A stretch of DNA of 64,000 bases from Pirellulales bacterium (GTDB lineage Bacteria; Planctomycetota; Planctomycetia; Pirellulales; Lacipirellulaceae), in assembly GCA_028279215.1 (NCBI GenBank), contig JANQOF010000062.1, forward strand, positions 20,208-84,207. Direction: 5' to 3'. The position numbers and the translations under genes were made by a program. The notes beneath the pieces are model-generated. The model saw only the letters and a list, made by a program, of their open reading frames with translations, did not search any database and had not been told where the DNA came from. Below, in pieces: positions 16,906-24,329 of the stretch. How positions within the stretch are numbered: position 1 is the stretch's first letter; each line of letters begins with the position of its first letter.

Positions 16906-17262
16906 CTAACACACCGTACAGAAGGGCTTGCACACGGGTCGGAGTCGAGACTGTTGTTCCCCGTTGAGGAACAGCATATCAAGATGCTCATGGGCGCCGA
17001 ACATGCTGTGAAAGATCGCCGCTATCCCGTCCAGAAGTTCTTGGGAGGGACTGTTGGATGATGCGATGCAGACCGCGACGCTGATGCACTTGGGATCGCC
17101 GTAATGCACCCGGCACAGGTAAGCAGACAGCATCGGAGAAGCAGACTCCTGGAGGAACTCCGACACCTTGGCAGTAAACTCACGCTCAATGGCGCCGTCT
17201 TGTTGACCGATGAACTGGATTCCTGTGGCGTCCCGTTCTTGCATGGCAGTGTCCCGATTCAT
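16906..17262 (-). CDS. SseB C-terminal-like protein, possible immunity protein
   Basis: The 118-residue protein has the pattern of the SseB C-terminal domain (enhanced serine sensitivity family): FLQESASPMLSAYLCRVHYG, SVAVCIASS and a terminal HLDMLFLNGEQQSRLRPVCK. The start overlaps the preceding gene by ATGA, so the two are translationally coupled. Domains of this family occur among immunity genes behind polymorphic toxins; that role here is inferred from position. The 230 bp between it and the recombinase at 16154-16675 show no gene. Confidence 0.6.
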   Translation of the reverse strand: MNRDTAMQERDATGIQFIGQQDGAIEREFTAKVSEFLQESASPMLSAYLCRVHYGDPKCISVAVCIASSNSPSQELLDGIAAIFHSMFGAHEHLDMLFLNGEQQSRLRPVCKPFCTVC

Positions 17263-17627
17263 TTGCTGTCAAAGGCGTGATTCTCGGCGTCTTCGCGTGT
17301 GCGATACAGTTCACCCCACGCCACGGTTTGCAGGTCATTGGCCGATACCGTGTCGCCGTGCTTCACGTTTTCATCAAGCAAACGAGCAATATGCACGAAG
17401 CAAGGGAACTCGCTGATCGGGAACAGGTGCTCTCCCTCATGGCGGTTCGCCAGAACGAAAAACTCAAGGTCGTCAACGAGTCCCCACGGCTGCCCAGCGA
17501 CAGGCGGAGTCAGCGACACCAGGACGCACTCTTTGCCAGTGTCGAACGTCATCCGCTTCACGAACGAACACTCCCTCACCTCTTCAAATTGCACGCTCTC
17601 AAGCGACGATAGGAAATACTTGGTCAA
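17259..17627 (-). CDS. Probable immunity protein for the adjacent toxin domain
   Basis: The 122-residue acidic protein (FVKRMTFDTGKECVLVSLTP, then GLVDDLEFFVLANRHEGEHL) is not a family I recognise. It starts in the stop codon of the toxin-domain gene (ATGA) and its own stop overlaps the next start in the same way. A small acidic gene placed directly after a toxin C-terminal domain is the usual arrangement for immunity in polymorphic toxin systems. The assignment rests on context only. Confidence 0.6.
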   Translation of the reverse strand: MTKYFLSSLESVQFEEVRECSFVKRMTFDTGKECVLVSLTPPVAGQPWGLVDDLEFFVLANRHEGEHLFPISEFPCFVHIARLLDENVKHGDTVSANDLQTVAWGELYRTREDAENHAFDSK

Positions 17628-17953
17628 AACTCTGGGTTTACTCCACCAACCTTGTCGATCTTGATGCCGCCGTTCTTGAGTCCATCGGGGATGATGTACT
17701 CGGGCAACCCACCACGATTCCCGTCCAACGGTAGGGCGGGTCGGGTCTTGATGACCTTGCTCGGGTCTTGAAGCGTGCCTTCGATGACGAACCGCCCAGT
17801 GTTGCCGTTCGGCAAACCAGCCGCGTCTCGGAAGTTTGGCACGTCAGCGGGATTCGTAGGCGTCCACGACGCACCGCCCGGCTTTGAATCGCCGCCGTAG
17901 ACTCGATAGACCTTCTGGCCAGACGCTGGGGCAACAAAAAATCCCGCCGCCCG
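17624..17953 (-). pseudogene. Orphan C-terminal domain of a polymorphic toxin
   Basis: From a stop at 17954-17956 the minus frame reads RAAGFFVAP and then a domain of about 95 residues: QKVYRVYGGDSKPGGASWTP, VPNFRDAAGLPNGNTGRFVI, EGTLQDPSKV, GGLPEYIIPDG and VGGVNPEF. Such VYRV-starting tips end many Rhs-like toxins and may be ADP-ribosyltransferases, but I cannot prove this. There is no delivery part upstream; instead the conserved 163-bp block follows. A GTG at 17842 could start a short piece. It is best read as a stored or displaced toxin tip, with its immunity gene directly behind it. Confidence 0.6.
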
Positions 17954-18089
17954 TCAGAGCCAAGCACCCCGCAACCTCACTGCCTCCAGCCGCTTACGTT
18001 CGCGGCGCCCGATGCGATCCCGGTTCAAACTCCCGATGCGTGTTTGTGGTTGAGGCCGCCCCGTTGGCGATCCCCGACACACAATTCTA
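17927..18089 (-). repeat. 163-bp conserved non-coding block, copy 1
   Basis: The block starts right after the recombinase remnant's stop and ends in GGGATTTTTTGTTGCCCCA, where the toxin sequence begins. It is the same length as the block at 19520-19682, in inverted orientation, and I count about six differences. The last bases are translated in the toxin frame as RAAGFFVAP. A recombination site is the most natural reading. Confidence 0.8.
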
Positions 18090-18416
18090 TCAAGATTTTT
18101 TGTGCTTGGCAGGATGCGTCGCCGAGTGGATTTCTTTCAGCTTGCGTATCGAGACTTGGGCGTAGATGGCGGTGGTTTCAAGTTTCACGTGACCGAGCAT
18201 CGCCTGGATGTATCGGATGTCGGCGCCGTTCTCCAGCATCAGCGTCGCCATCGTGTGGCGGAAGAGGTGGCAGGCGCCACGCTTGCCGACCTCAGCCGAG
18301 TCAACATAGCGGCGAACCAGCAGCGTCAGTTGGTCCGGCTTGATCGGTTGGCCCACTTCGGTCAGGAAGAGGTAGCGAGGTTGGGGGGGCGGGTGATTAT
18401 CCGAGGCACAACCCAC
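18090..18416 (-). pseudogene. Tyrosine recombinase, 5'-truncated
   Basis: About 108 residues of the C-terminal half of a XerC/D-like recombinase remain: [40 protein letters not shown] with Hxx[14 protein letters not shown] and IYAQV with the tyrosine. The first catalytic arginine and the N-terminal domain are missing; sequence upstream of 18400 is unrelated and C-rich. It is a different subgroup from the recombinase at 16154. The same C-terminus, with mostly silent changes, is found at 19352-19519 in inverted orientation. Confidence 0.78.
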
Positions 18417-18885
18417 GCCTAACTCGCGAGGGCGGGAGCGGGCAGTCGGGCGTCACCTCGCCGAGCCGGGGGCCGGGTGGGGGTCAAGGGGGTGAGCGGG
18501 GGTCACTCACCAACGTATTTTTGAGAATTGCATGACACTTGTCATAAAAGGATGGAATCTGACCCCGATTGACCACCTTGACCCCCCCCGTTCACTTTTC
18601 GCCACACGGCTGGCGCCAAAACACCACCAAGAGCCAAACAATCCGGCGAAAAAAGTGAGCAATCCCGGCGGATGTCACGCTACAGGGATGTAGGGCAGAA
18701 GTGGCACACGACTTGCCAATATGTCAGACGGGCAACCGGCGCCCTAAGCCGTTGGCCAGCCGCGTAGGATGGGCTGGTCTGTAAAAAGCACCTTGAGAGG
18801 CAGCCCACTCTGGGCGTCCCGCCGCCACGCAACCACGACGGTTGCTTGGTGAGTCCCTCGGCGGTCCGACGTAGGACCATTCTCG
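18417..18885. other. Gap between the two head-to-head modules, with nested inverted repeats
   Basis: No gene is visible. GGGGGTCAAGG (18479-18489) and CCTTGACCCCC (18576-18586) are inverted repeats, and near their centre lies ATGACA-CT-TGTCAT (18532-18545). Several GACCCC motifs occur between. The structure could be an operator, a recombinase core site or the joint of two mobile modules. Confidence 0.55.
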
Positions 18886-19351
18886 TTGCCGAGGTTGCTG
18901 ACTGTGGAAGACCACGAACACGAAGACGCCATCCGCCTGCGGAAGCTGCTGCCCAAAGCTGTTCGCAAGGCTCTGAAACTGATGGGCAAGACTGCCCGCA
19001 CCCGAAAGAAACGGGACCGCTCCAACGCGGGCAAGAGCGAACTCTACTACGAACTGCTGAGCGTGGCCGAAACGATGCTGGTCGAGCAGTGGCCGCGAGT
19101 CAACGAGGCGTTGATCCACACGTACCTGCCTCATCGGCTCTGCGAGTGGCACGAAGAGAATCACGCTCCGGTGACCGCCGTCAAGGCGGCGACCAATCGC
19201 AAACGCAACCAGCGTTTCCGCAAGTGGCAGCAGGCGAACCCGAGCGTCCACGATCCGCGCGAACAGCCGAACGACATCCCGCGTGGCTTGAAGCCGGAGT
19301 ACGCCAAGCGGCGTGAGAATCTGTCGCCGACCGAGCGGCTGCGAGCGATTG
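18886..19351 (+). pseudogene. Unidentified ORF fused to a recombinase remnant
   Basis: An open frame from a TTG at 18886 (or GTG 18904) encodes about 155 residues, basic at first (KAVRKALKLMGKTARTRKKR) and then SELYYELLSVAETMLVEQWP and LPHRLCEWHEEN. I do not recognise it. It continues into [15 protein letters not shown], the last part of which equals the N-terminus of the recombinase at 16154, and then passes into the recombinase 3' end in the wrong frame. The frame remains open to 19584, but the part after 19360 is a shadow of the recombinase. Confidence 0.5.
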
Positions 19352-19519
19352 CACCGGATGGCCACCCTGATGCTGGAGAACGGCGCCGACATCCGCTACA
19401 TCCAGGCGATGCTCGGCCACGTCAAGCTGGAGACGACCGCCATCTACGCCCAGGTCAGCATCCGCAAGCTGAAAGAGATTCACGACGCCACGCATCCTGC
19501 CAAGCACAAGAAATCTTGA
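19352..19519 (+). pseudogene. Tyrosine recombinase 3' remnant
   Basis: Fifty-five codons remain: [29 protein letters not shown] and IYAQV, ending in HPAKHKKS. This is the C-terminus of the same recombinase type as 18090-18416. My hand count gives about 21 base differences over about 170 bases, almost all silent, so both lineages were under protein-level selection before decay. The join to the upstream sequence lies in CACCGGATG (19352-19360), a string also present near the start of the recombinase at 16154, which suggests a deletion through microhomology. Confidence 0.75.
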
Positions 19520-19682
19520 TAGAATTGCGTGTCGGGGGTCGCCAACGGGGCGACTTCAACCACAAACACGCATCGGGAGTTTGAAACGGGATCGCATCGG
19601 GCGCCGCGAACGTAAGCGGCTGGAGGCAGTGAGGTTGCGAGGTGCTTGGCTCTGACGGGCGGCGGGATTTTTTGTTGCCCCA
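19520..19682 (+). repeat. 163-bp conserved non-coding block, copy 2
   Basis: It is the inverted twin of 17927-18089, beginning directly after the recombinase stop and ending at GTTGCCCCA. Six or so substitutions separate the copies, fewer per base than in the adjacent coding sequence. Beyond its end the two modules share nothing. Confidence 0.8.
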
Positions 19683-20057
19683 CAAAAGCTCTTGCCCGGC
19701 GAAGGTGCTGTTGGCACCTACGACGATCTTATCGCCGCAGGCACTAAAGGCGACAACATCACGCCTCATCATATTCCGTCTGCAAATCACATGAAGCAGC
19801 ACGGCGTGAGCAAGGGGGATGGCATCGCGATAAATATGGAGCATCCGCATCCAGGTTCTGGTGGACGACACCGGCAAACGTTCACTTACGGGACGAAAGC
19901 GGATGAGGCTCTATCACCTCGTGATGCTCTTGGCCGTGGTGTTCGTGACACGAAACGTATTTATGAAGAGGAAGGACTGTACGGCTCTGATATCCGGCGA
20001 GCGTTGCAAGACTTGATTAAACAGAATCGCGACGCCAATCCAGGGTTATTCGACTAA
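19656..20057 (+). pseudogene. Orphan polymorphic toxin C-terminal domain (HH-nuclease-like)
   Basis: After a stop at 19653 the frame reads RAAGFFVAP and then a toxin tip of about 125 residues: GTYDDLIAAGTKGDNITPHH, GVSKGDGIAINMEHPHPG, GRHRQTFTYG and LYGSDIRRALQDLIKQN. Tips with this NITPHHIPS and NMEHPHPG pattern end many Rhs and YD-repeat toxins and are probably nucleases, given the paired histidines. No delivery portion is present; a TTG at 19692 could serve as a start. An Imm30-type gene follows after 8 bp. Confidence 0.68.
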
Positions 20058-20065
20058 GGTGTGAG

Positions 20066-20518
20066 ATGACACTTGCGAACGAAATCGAACGATTGCGTCA
20101 GATTGAAGCCAATCGAAACGACAAATTTGTCGAGCAATTCGAGGGTGTGTTGGCAAATATCGCCGGCTTAAACGATCCGGCGTCTGTTGTTGCTTTGGCT
20201 GAGTTCTTCGATGACGACTGTGAATTCGATGAGTTGATGTTCTCGATTATCCATACGATCGAAATGTACGACGATGAGACTTATTGCCAAGAATTGCTCA
20301 AGGCTGCACCAGACTTGTGCTCACGGTCACCAAGATGGGCATCGATTGTTTTTATGCGTGTTCTCAATTCTGATTCGACTCGCAAGCAGTTGGTGCTCCT
20401 CCTCAGAAACTCATCGATTAAGACGAAAGATGCGATTCGTGACCTAATGGAGCGGATTAACGAGCGTGGAGCCGAGTTCATGGAAAAGACTACTCCAGTG
20501 ATCATCGCAGCAAACTAA
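20066..20518 (+). CDS. Imm30-family immunity protein
   Basis: The 150-residue acidic protein matches the Imm30 pattern I know from polymorphic toxin loci: FFDDDCEFDELMFSIIHTIE, MYDDETYCQELL and SPRWASIVFMRVLNSDSTR. It should bind and neutralise the toxin domain encoded immediately upstream. ATG 20066 is preceded by AAGGTGTGAG. The gene is intact although the toxin lacks its N-terminal delivery part. About 340 bp of unassigned sequence follow, up to the structured repeat at 20861. Confidence 0.8.
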   Translation: MTLANEIERLRQIEANRNDKFVEQFEGVLANIAGLNDPASVVALAEFFDDDCEFDELMFSIIHTIEMYDDETYCQELLKAAPDLCSRSPRWASIVFMRVLNSDSTRKQLVLLLRNSSIKTKDAIRDLMERINERGAEFMEKTTPVIIAAN

Positions 20519-20860
20519 TCTTGCGATCATTGCGGCTGACCTCACAACCTCGCCACCTCTAAAAACCGAACTCGCTCTCTGTCGATAGGGCCGTACCGTC
20601 CTGTACAAATAGATTGCCAACTACAAATCGACACGAATTACTGATCACTGAAGCAGCAATACATGGACAAACCAGCAAAAGGTCAGAGCTACGCGACCCC
20701 CAGATTCGCCGAAATCCAACGTCGAACTTGCCAAATCGGCAACCCAGCGCACACCGCTGGCGCAGTTCGTTGAAAACCTGACCAACATGAGAGCCACTCA
20801 AGCAGCGCGGTAGGAGTGCTTGAGTAGCCCGGCAGGGAGGCACTGGTAAGCCTCTCGCTC

Positions 20861-21356
20861 GTGTGCCACTGGCTTCGCCAGTGCGGAGCACAGTTTGCAA
20901 GTTTGCGCTTGAAATTGGCCACTTATATGGTCTAATGCAATCACTCTAAAGTGCGTCTCTAAACGCACACGCTCTTTGGCAATGTGGTGGTAGTGTAGTG
21001 GCTAGTGCTGGTGGCAGGTGGCTAGTGGGGGTTTGGCTGCGCGGGCTGTTGGCGGCTAGTGGGTTTCCCCCACACCCCCTTCTCCTGCTCCGCGGCGGGA
21101 GGGTTTTTTCCAAGTTGCGGGAGACCCTGGAAAAAACTCCACGGGTTCCGGGCTCCCATGATTCCGTAACTCCTTAGGAGGCAACGGCTTACGGAATCGC
21201 TCTCTCTTCAACAGAGTCGAGTAAAGTCCCAACGAATCGTGTCTCTACTCACGAGCATTGGGTAAAAACCCAAGTCGTTGCTCCTCCAAGAGTTAGGAAG
21301 ATGGGTTTTTTCTCACTTGGAAACAACTGGGAAAAAATTCCTTGCGCCTTGACGGC
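20861..21356 (+). repeat. Large structured repeat, copy 1
   Basis: This 496-bp element recurs at 32164-32610 and, in part, at 41055-41465. Its landmarks are the hairpins CACTGGC-TTC-GCCAGTG (20867-20883), GTGCGT/ACGCAC (20951-20968), GTTTTTTCCA/TGGAAAAAAC (21103-21137) and GATTCCGTAA/TTACGGAATC. Between copies the arms change but remain complementary. The end, CTTGCGCCTTGACGGC, abuts a transposase remnant. No protein-coding frame is convincing. Confidence 0.75.
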
Positions 21357-21783
21357 CACGGGCGACATGCAGTCGGACGGTGTGGGCGGCTCGCAAGGTT
21401 CTTCTGGGCAAACCTCTTCGGGCGACGCCAGCGCGAAGCAAACGGGCGAGAACCGCGGCGCCGGCGCCTTGTTCACCTCGGAAGTCGGCGAGGCTGTGTT
21501 CGGGGACACCGCGCACGGCGAACAGATAGCCCAGCACCTCAATCACCTGAGCCGCCTTGAACGACCAGGCGACTTCGATCGCCAAGCTTTCCCGTGTGAA
21601 TTCATCGATCACCACCAGCATCCGTAACTTGCGGTTCTTCTCGGTACGATCCTCGACGAAGTCATAGCTCCAGACGTGATTCGGACGTAATGCTCGCTTT
21701 CTCACGCAACTATTCTCACTGCCGCCGAGGCTACATCTCCTACGCCGGTGCTGCTTAGATATTTGGGTAAGAGAAATGTCCAC
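21357..21783 (-). pseudogene. IS3-family-like transposase fragment
   Basis: The minus strand encodes part of a DDE integrase core: LRPNHVWSYDFVEDRTEKNR (first catalytic D), LRMLVVIDEFTRESLAIEV (D region) and VLGYLFAVRGVPEH. After that the frame breaks; the expected next segment with the second aspartate is replaced by frameshifted sequence. N- and C-terminal parts are missing, so the element is dead. Its 3' end runs into structured repeat copy 1. Confidence 0.75.
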
Positions 21784-21856
21784 AAAAGGACTTTAGCAGC
21801 AAATAGATATTTGTAGTCTTGCATCACAGGAGTTCGAGTCCTAGAGAGCCAATGCC

Positions 21857-22540
21857 TTGGAAAGCCCGCAACCACTGGCGGTTCTTGACCGCGCCAGCCG
21901 CATTCTCGAAGAGGCGAAGTCGGTCGAAGAAATCAAGAATGTAAGAGATACCGCTGAAGCAGCCAGGACATACATTCGGGCGGCCAAGTTAGGGTTGCAT
22001 CTGCAGAATCGAGCCGCAGAGATCAAGCTGCAAGCCGAAAGGAAAGCGGGGAATCTCCTTGCAGGCATGAAGCTTCGTGGCGGCGATCGCAAGTCCAATC
22101 AGCGACAAGGTAGGCTTTCGCTTGAAACACTCGGAGTTTCTCGCAACCAATCGAAGCGCTGGCAGCTCATCGCTTCAATTTCCGATTCTGAGTTCAAGAA
22201 GTTCGTTGCCGCAAAGAACGCCCTTGGAGAAGAGCTAACAGCGGCTGGACTAATTGAAATCGCCCGGAAGGGAAAAGGCAGCCAGCGGAAGTCAAGCGAC
22301 ACGGTGGATGTTATGCGTTGTGAACCATCTCACACCCAAGTAGATGCACATCCCACTAACGATCTACTTTGTGAACTCAAAAGCCATTGCGAATTGCTTC
22401 AGGACGCTCTAATTCCTCTTGATCGAGGAGAATCACATCTAAGTAGCGATTCGACACGACGCATTCTAAGGAGGCTGCTCCAAGACATGTCACGGATTGT
22501 TGCCGAAATCGAGGAATCTCTTGATCTAACCCCACCTTGA
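21857..22540 (+). CDS. Hypothetical phage- or plasmid-like protein
   Basis: The 227-residue protein probably starts at TTG 21857; there is no in-frame ATG nearby. Its first half is helical and charged (ILEEAKSVEEIKNVRDTAEA, ARTYIRAAKLGLHLQNRAAE), followed by GGDRKSNQRQ and TLGVSRNQSKRW, which resembles a helix-turn-helix. Proteins with this start occur in phages and integrated elements and sometimes belong to ParB-related or DNA-modification contexts, but I cannot assign a role. It stands next to IS remnants, consistent with an accessory gene. Confidence 0.55.
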   Translation: MESPQPLAVLDRASRILEEAKSVEEIKNVRDTAEAARTYIRAAKLGLHLQNRAAEIKLQAERKAGNLLAGMKLRGGDRKSNQRQGRLSLETLGVSRNQSKRWQLIASISDSEFKKFVAAKNALGEELTAAGLIEIARKGKGSQRKSSDTVDVMRCEPSHTQVDAHPTNDLLCELKSHCELLQDALIPLDRGESHLSSDSTRRILRRLLQDMSRIVAEIEESLDLTPP

Positions 22541-22931
22541 CTAGACAACTTGCAGCTGGATTTAGCGACACCACTCGACTGGTCGTTCGTTGACGGTAGC
22601 CGAAAGATCGAGGCGCGGGGCTTGGGCACCCATCGGTTGGGGCTACCGAACGCATTCTATGGACGCCGAAAACATCCCCACCCGCAAGCTAGCTGTTGCG
22701 TGGCGCTTTTGGACTAGATAAAGCTAACAATGCCAATTGTCTTGAGAGGTGTGTCGGGCTGAGGCAGGCAAACCACAAGTCGAATCGGGGGGTGGGTGTC
22801 GTCGGGAAGGACACAGTGCTAGGGATCGTTGTCAGGCGTGAGCGGTTACGAGAATGGCAAGAGAAATGCCGGGTGGGGCGCGGAAACGACCCAACCGGCG
22901 CGACGGCTTGTATGCCACTTCCGATCACCGC
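22541..22931. other. Gap without recognisable gene
   Basis: About 390 bp between the phage-like gene and the PEP-CTERM gene. Open frames here are short and their residue content is not protein-like. I see no repeat or promoter of note. Confidence 0.5.
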
Positions 22932-23759
22932 TCAGCGGCGTCGCGTGCAGCCGATCAGCACAGCCATAGTGATCAGTACCAGCGACGCAGGCTCGGGCAC
23001 AACCGTGATGCCCACATCCGCCAAGCTGCGGCCGACGATGAGGTTGTCGATGTTGACGAAGTGATCGGCGTTGTTCTTCACGATGCGGATGCCGTTGAAC
23101 GTGAAGTCTTTCGCGCCGGTCATCATCGAGCTGGTCAAAGGGTTGAAGCTATTTGGACTGTCGAACGTCCATCCGGTGAGGGTGTCGATCGCTCCAGGCG
23201 TGGCGTCGAAGTCGATCTTCAGTAGCAATGTGTCGTCACCGCCCGTAGTGCCGGGGGCCGCGTCGTCGTTGTTTCCGCCGGCGGCGAGTCGAGCAAAGCT
23301 GTCACGAGTTCCGAAGAAGACTTCCTCGAAGCCCGCTGAAGGCACAACTAGGCTCGAATCCACAAAGCTCTGCAATGCGATCCCAGCCACGTCGCGTCGG
23401 TCTGAGTCGTCCGGGTCTTGATTAAGCAAGTCGACGCGAATGTAGATCGTCTCGGTCGCGTTGCCGAGCGGGGAGTTGAGCTGACGGACATTGCGTTGAG
23501 TTGTATCTGTAACCGGGGCGTGTGCCTGCTCGTCGACGTTGACCTGGAAGTTGATTCCGTTGCCGTCATTGAACCAGTTGTTGGTCCAACCGACGCCACC
23601 GTTGCCGACAGTTGTCAGGTCATTGGCGCCATCGCTGGTAGTGTCCGCGTAGGCGAACCCTTCTGACGCGATCACTTGTGCATCGGTCGGCGTTGCGGCA
23701 GCGCCTAGCACCACTGCCGCGCACAAACAAACGAGGGGATACACAGATAGCCGTAACAT
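22932..23759 (-). CDS. PEP-CTERM exported protein
   Basis: The 275-residue protein has a signal peptide (LSVYPLVCLCAAVVLGAAAT, cut near TDAQ), a mature domain rich in D, N, G and T, and the C-terminal sorting signal VVPEPASLVLITMAVLI followed by GCTRRR. Proteins with this tail are processed by an exosortase and sent to the outer surface or matrix. I chose ATG 23759, eight bases after GGGAG; ATG 23774 is possible. The mature domain begins SEGFAYADTTSDGANDL, like other planctomycete autotransporter-like or choice-of-anchor domains. It is the last of four secreted-protein genes on this strand. Confidence 0.85.
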   Translation of the reverse strand: MLRLSVYPLVCLCAAVVLGAAATPTDAQVIASEGFAYADTTSDGANDLTTVGNGGVGWTNNWFNDGNGINFQVNVDEQAHAPVTDTTQRNVRQLNSPLGNATETIYIRVDLLNQDPDDSDRRDVAGIALQSFVDSSLVVPSAGFEEVFFGTRDSFARLAAGGNNDDAAPGTTGGDDTLLLKIDFDATPGAIDTLTGWTFDSPNSFNPLTSSMMTGAKDFTFNGIRIVKNNADHFVNIDNLIVGRSLADVGITVVPEPASLVLITMAVLIGCTRRR

Positions 23760-23864
23760 AGACGAATCTCCCATTAGCAAAGATACCCAAGAGTAAGAAT
23801 CACACCCACGAAAGCGGACTGATACAACCCAGACCGCATACACGGCCGGCGACAACACAAACAC

Positions 23865-24329
23865 CTACGACTCCGTAAAAGGCTTCCCACCGTCCCAGCT
23901 GATCTCGATCTCCAAACTGTCCGTCGATGATTCGATCTGTCGTGACAGCCCCGATGTCTTGTGGCTGGCGTACTTCTTCGGGGCGTGCCACTTCACTCTG
24001 TTGCCGACGGGCTCGGTGGCTTTGATAGCGATCTTGTAGTTACCTGGAGCGACGCCATCCGCCGGCTCATAGCAGGTCAGGGTAAATCGCCCTTCTCGGT
24101 CGATCGGCCCGATGGCCGCACGGCCCTCGGACGGCACGAATCGAACGATCCCGTATGGGAGCGGTTTGCCGTCGATCTTGATCGTCCCCGACACGGGAAC
24201 CCGCGCCGGCCGGCCGTCCGAGCACCCGCCCAGCGCAATTGCTGAAGCGGCGAATACGCAGAGCGTTGCCGAGACGCCCAACGGCTGACGCGATGGCTCT
24301 TCCGACTTGCGATCATTCAGCGGTGACAA
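23865..24329 (-). CDS. Lipoprotein with carboxypeptidase-regulatory-like domain
   Basis: The 154-residue protein has an N-terminal lipoprotein signal with lipobox ALGGC and then a single beta-sandwich: VPVSGTIKIDGKPLPYGIVR, FVPSEGRAAIGPIDREGRF and GVAPGNYKIAIKATEP. This is the small transthyretin-like lipoprotein that planctomycetes commonly encode directly after a DUF1559 gene. The start is a TTG at 24329 with GGAGG five bases upstream. The gene overlaps the DUF1559 stop by 17 bp, so the two are coupled. Confidence 0.85.
   Translation of the reverse strand: MSPLNDRKSEEPSRQPLGVSATLCVFAASAIALGGCSDGRPARVPVSGTIKIDGKPLPYGIVRFVPSEGRAAIGPIDREGRFTLTCYEPADGVAPGNYKIAIKATEPVGNRVKWHAPKKYASHKTSGLSRQIESSTDSLEIEISWDGGKPFTES

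Noticed and set aside
18414..18424. GCCTAAC / GTTAGGC resembling an integron attC core beside a truncated recombinase
   Set aside because: Only one 7-base core is present, without the paired second site or hairpin arms of an attC; the recombinase is not an IntI by its visible motifs.
20559..20922. Minus-strand open frames of 77-113 residues between imm30 and the structured repeat
   Set aside because: Residue content is not protein-like, they overlap the structured repeat and no start or motif supports them.
21826..21851. A tRNA 3'-end-like string (GTTCGAGTCC with a following GAGAGCCA), which would mark an integration site
   Set aside because: The T stem does not pair when the loop is placed correctly, and no matching tRNA acceptor arm is seen in the window. 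It may be chance.
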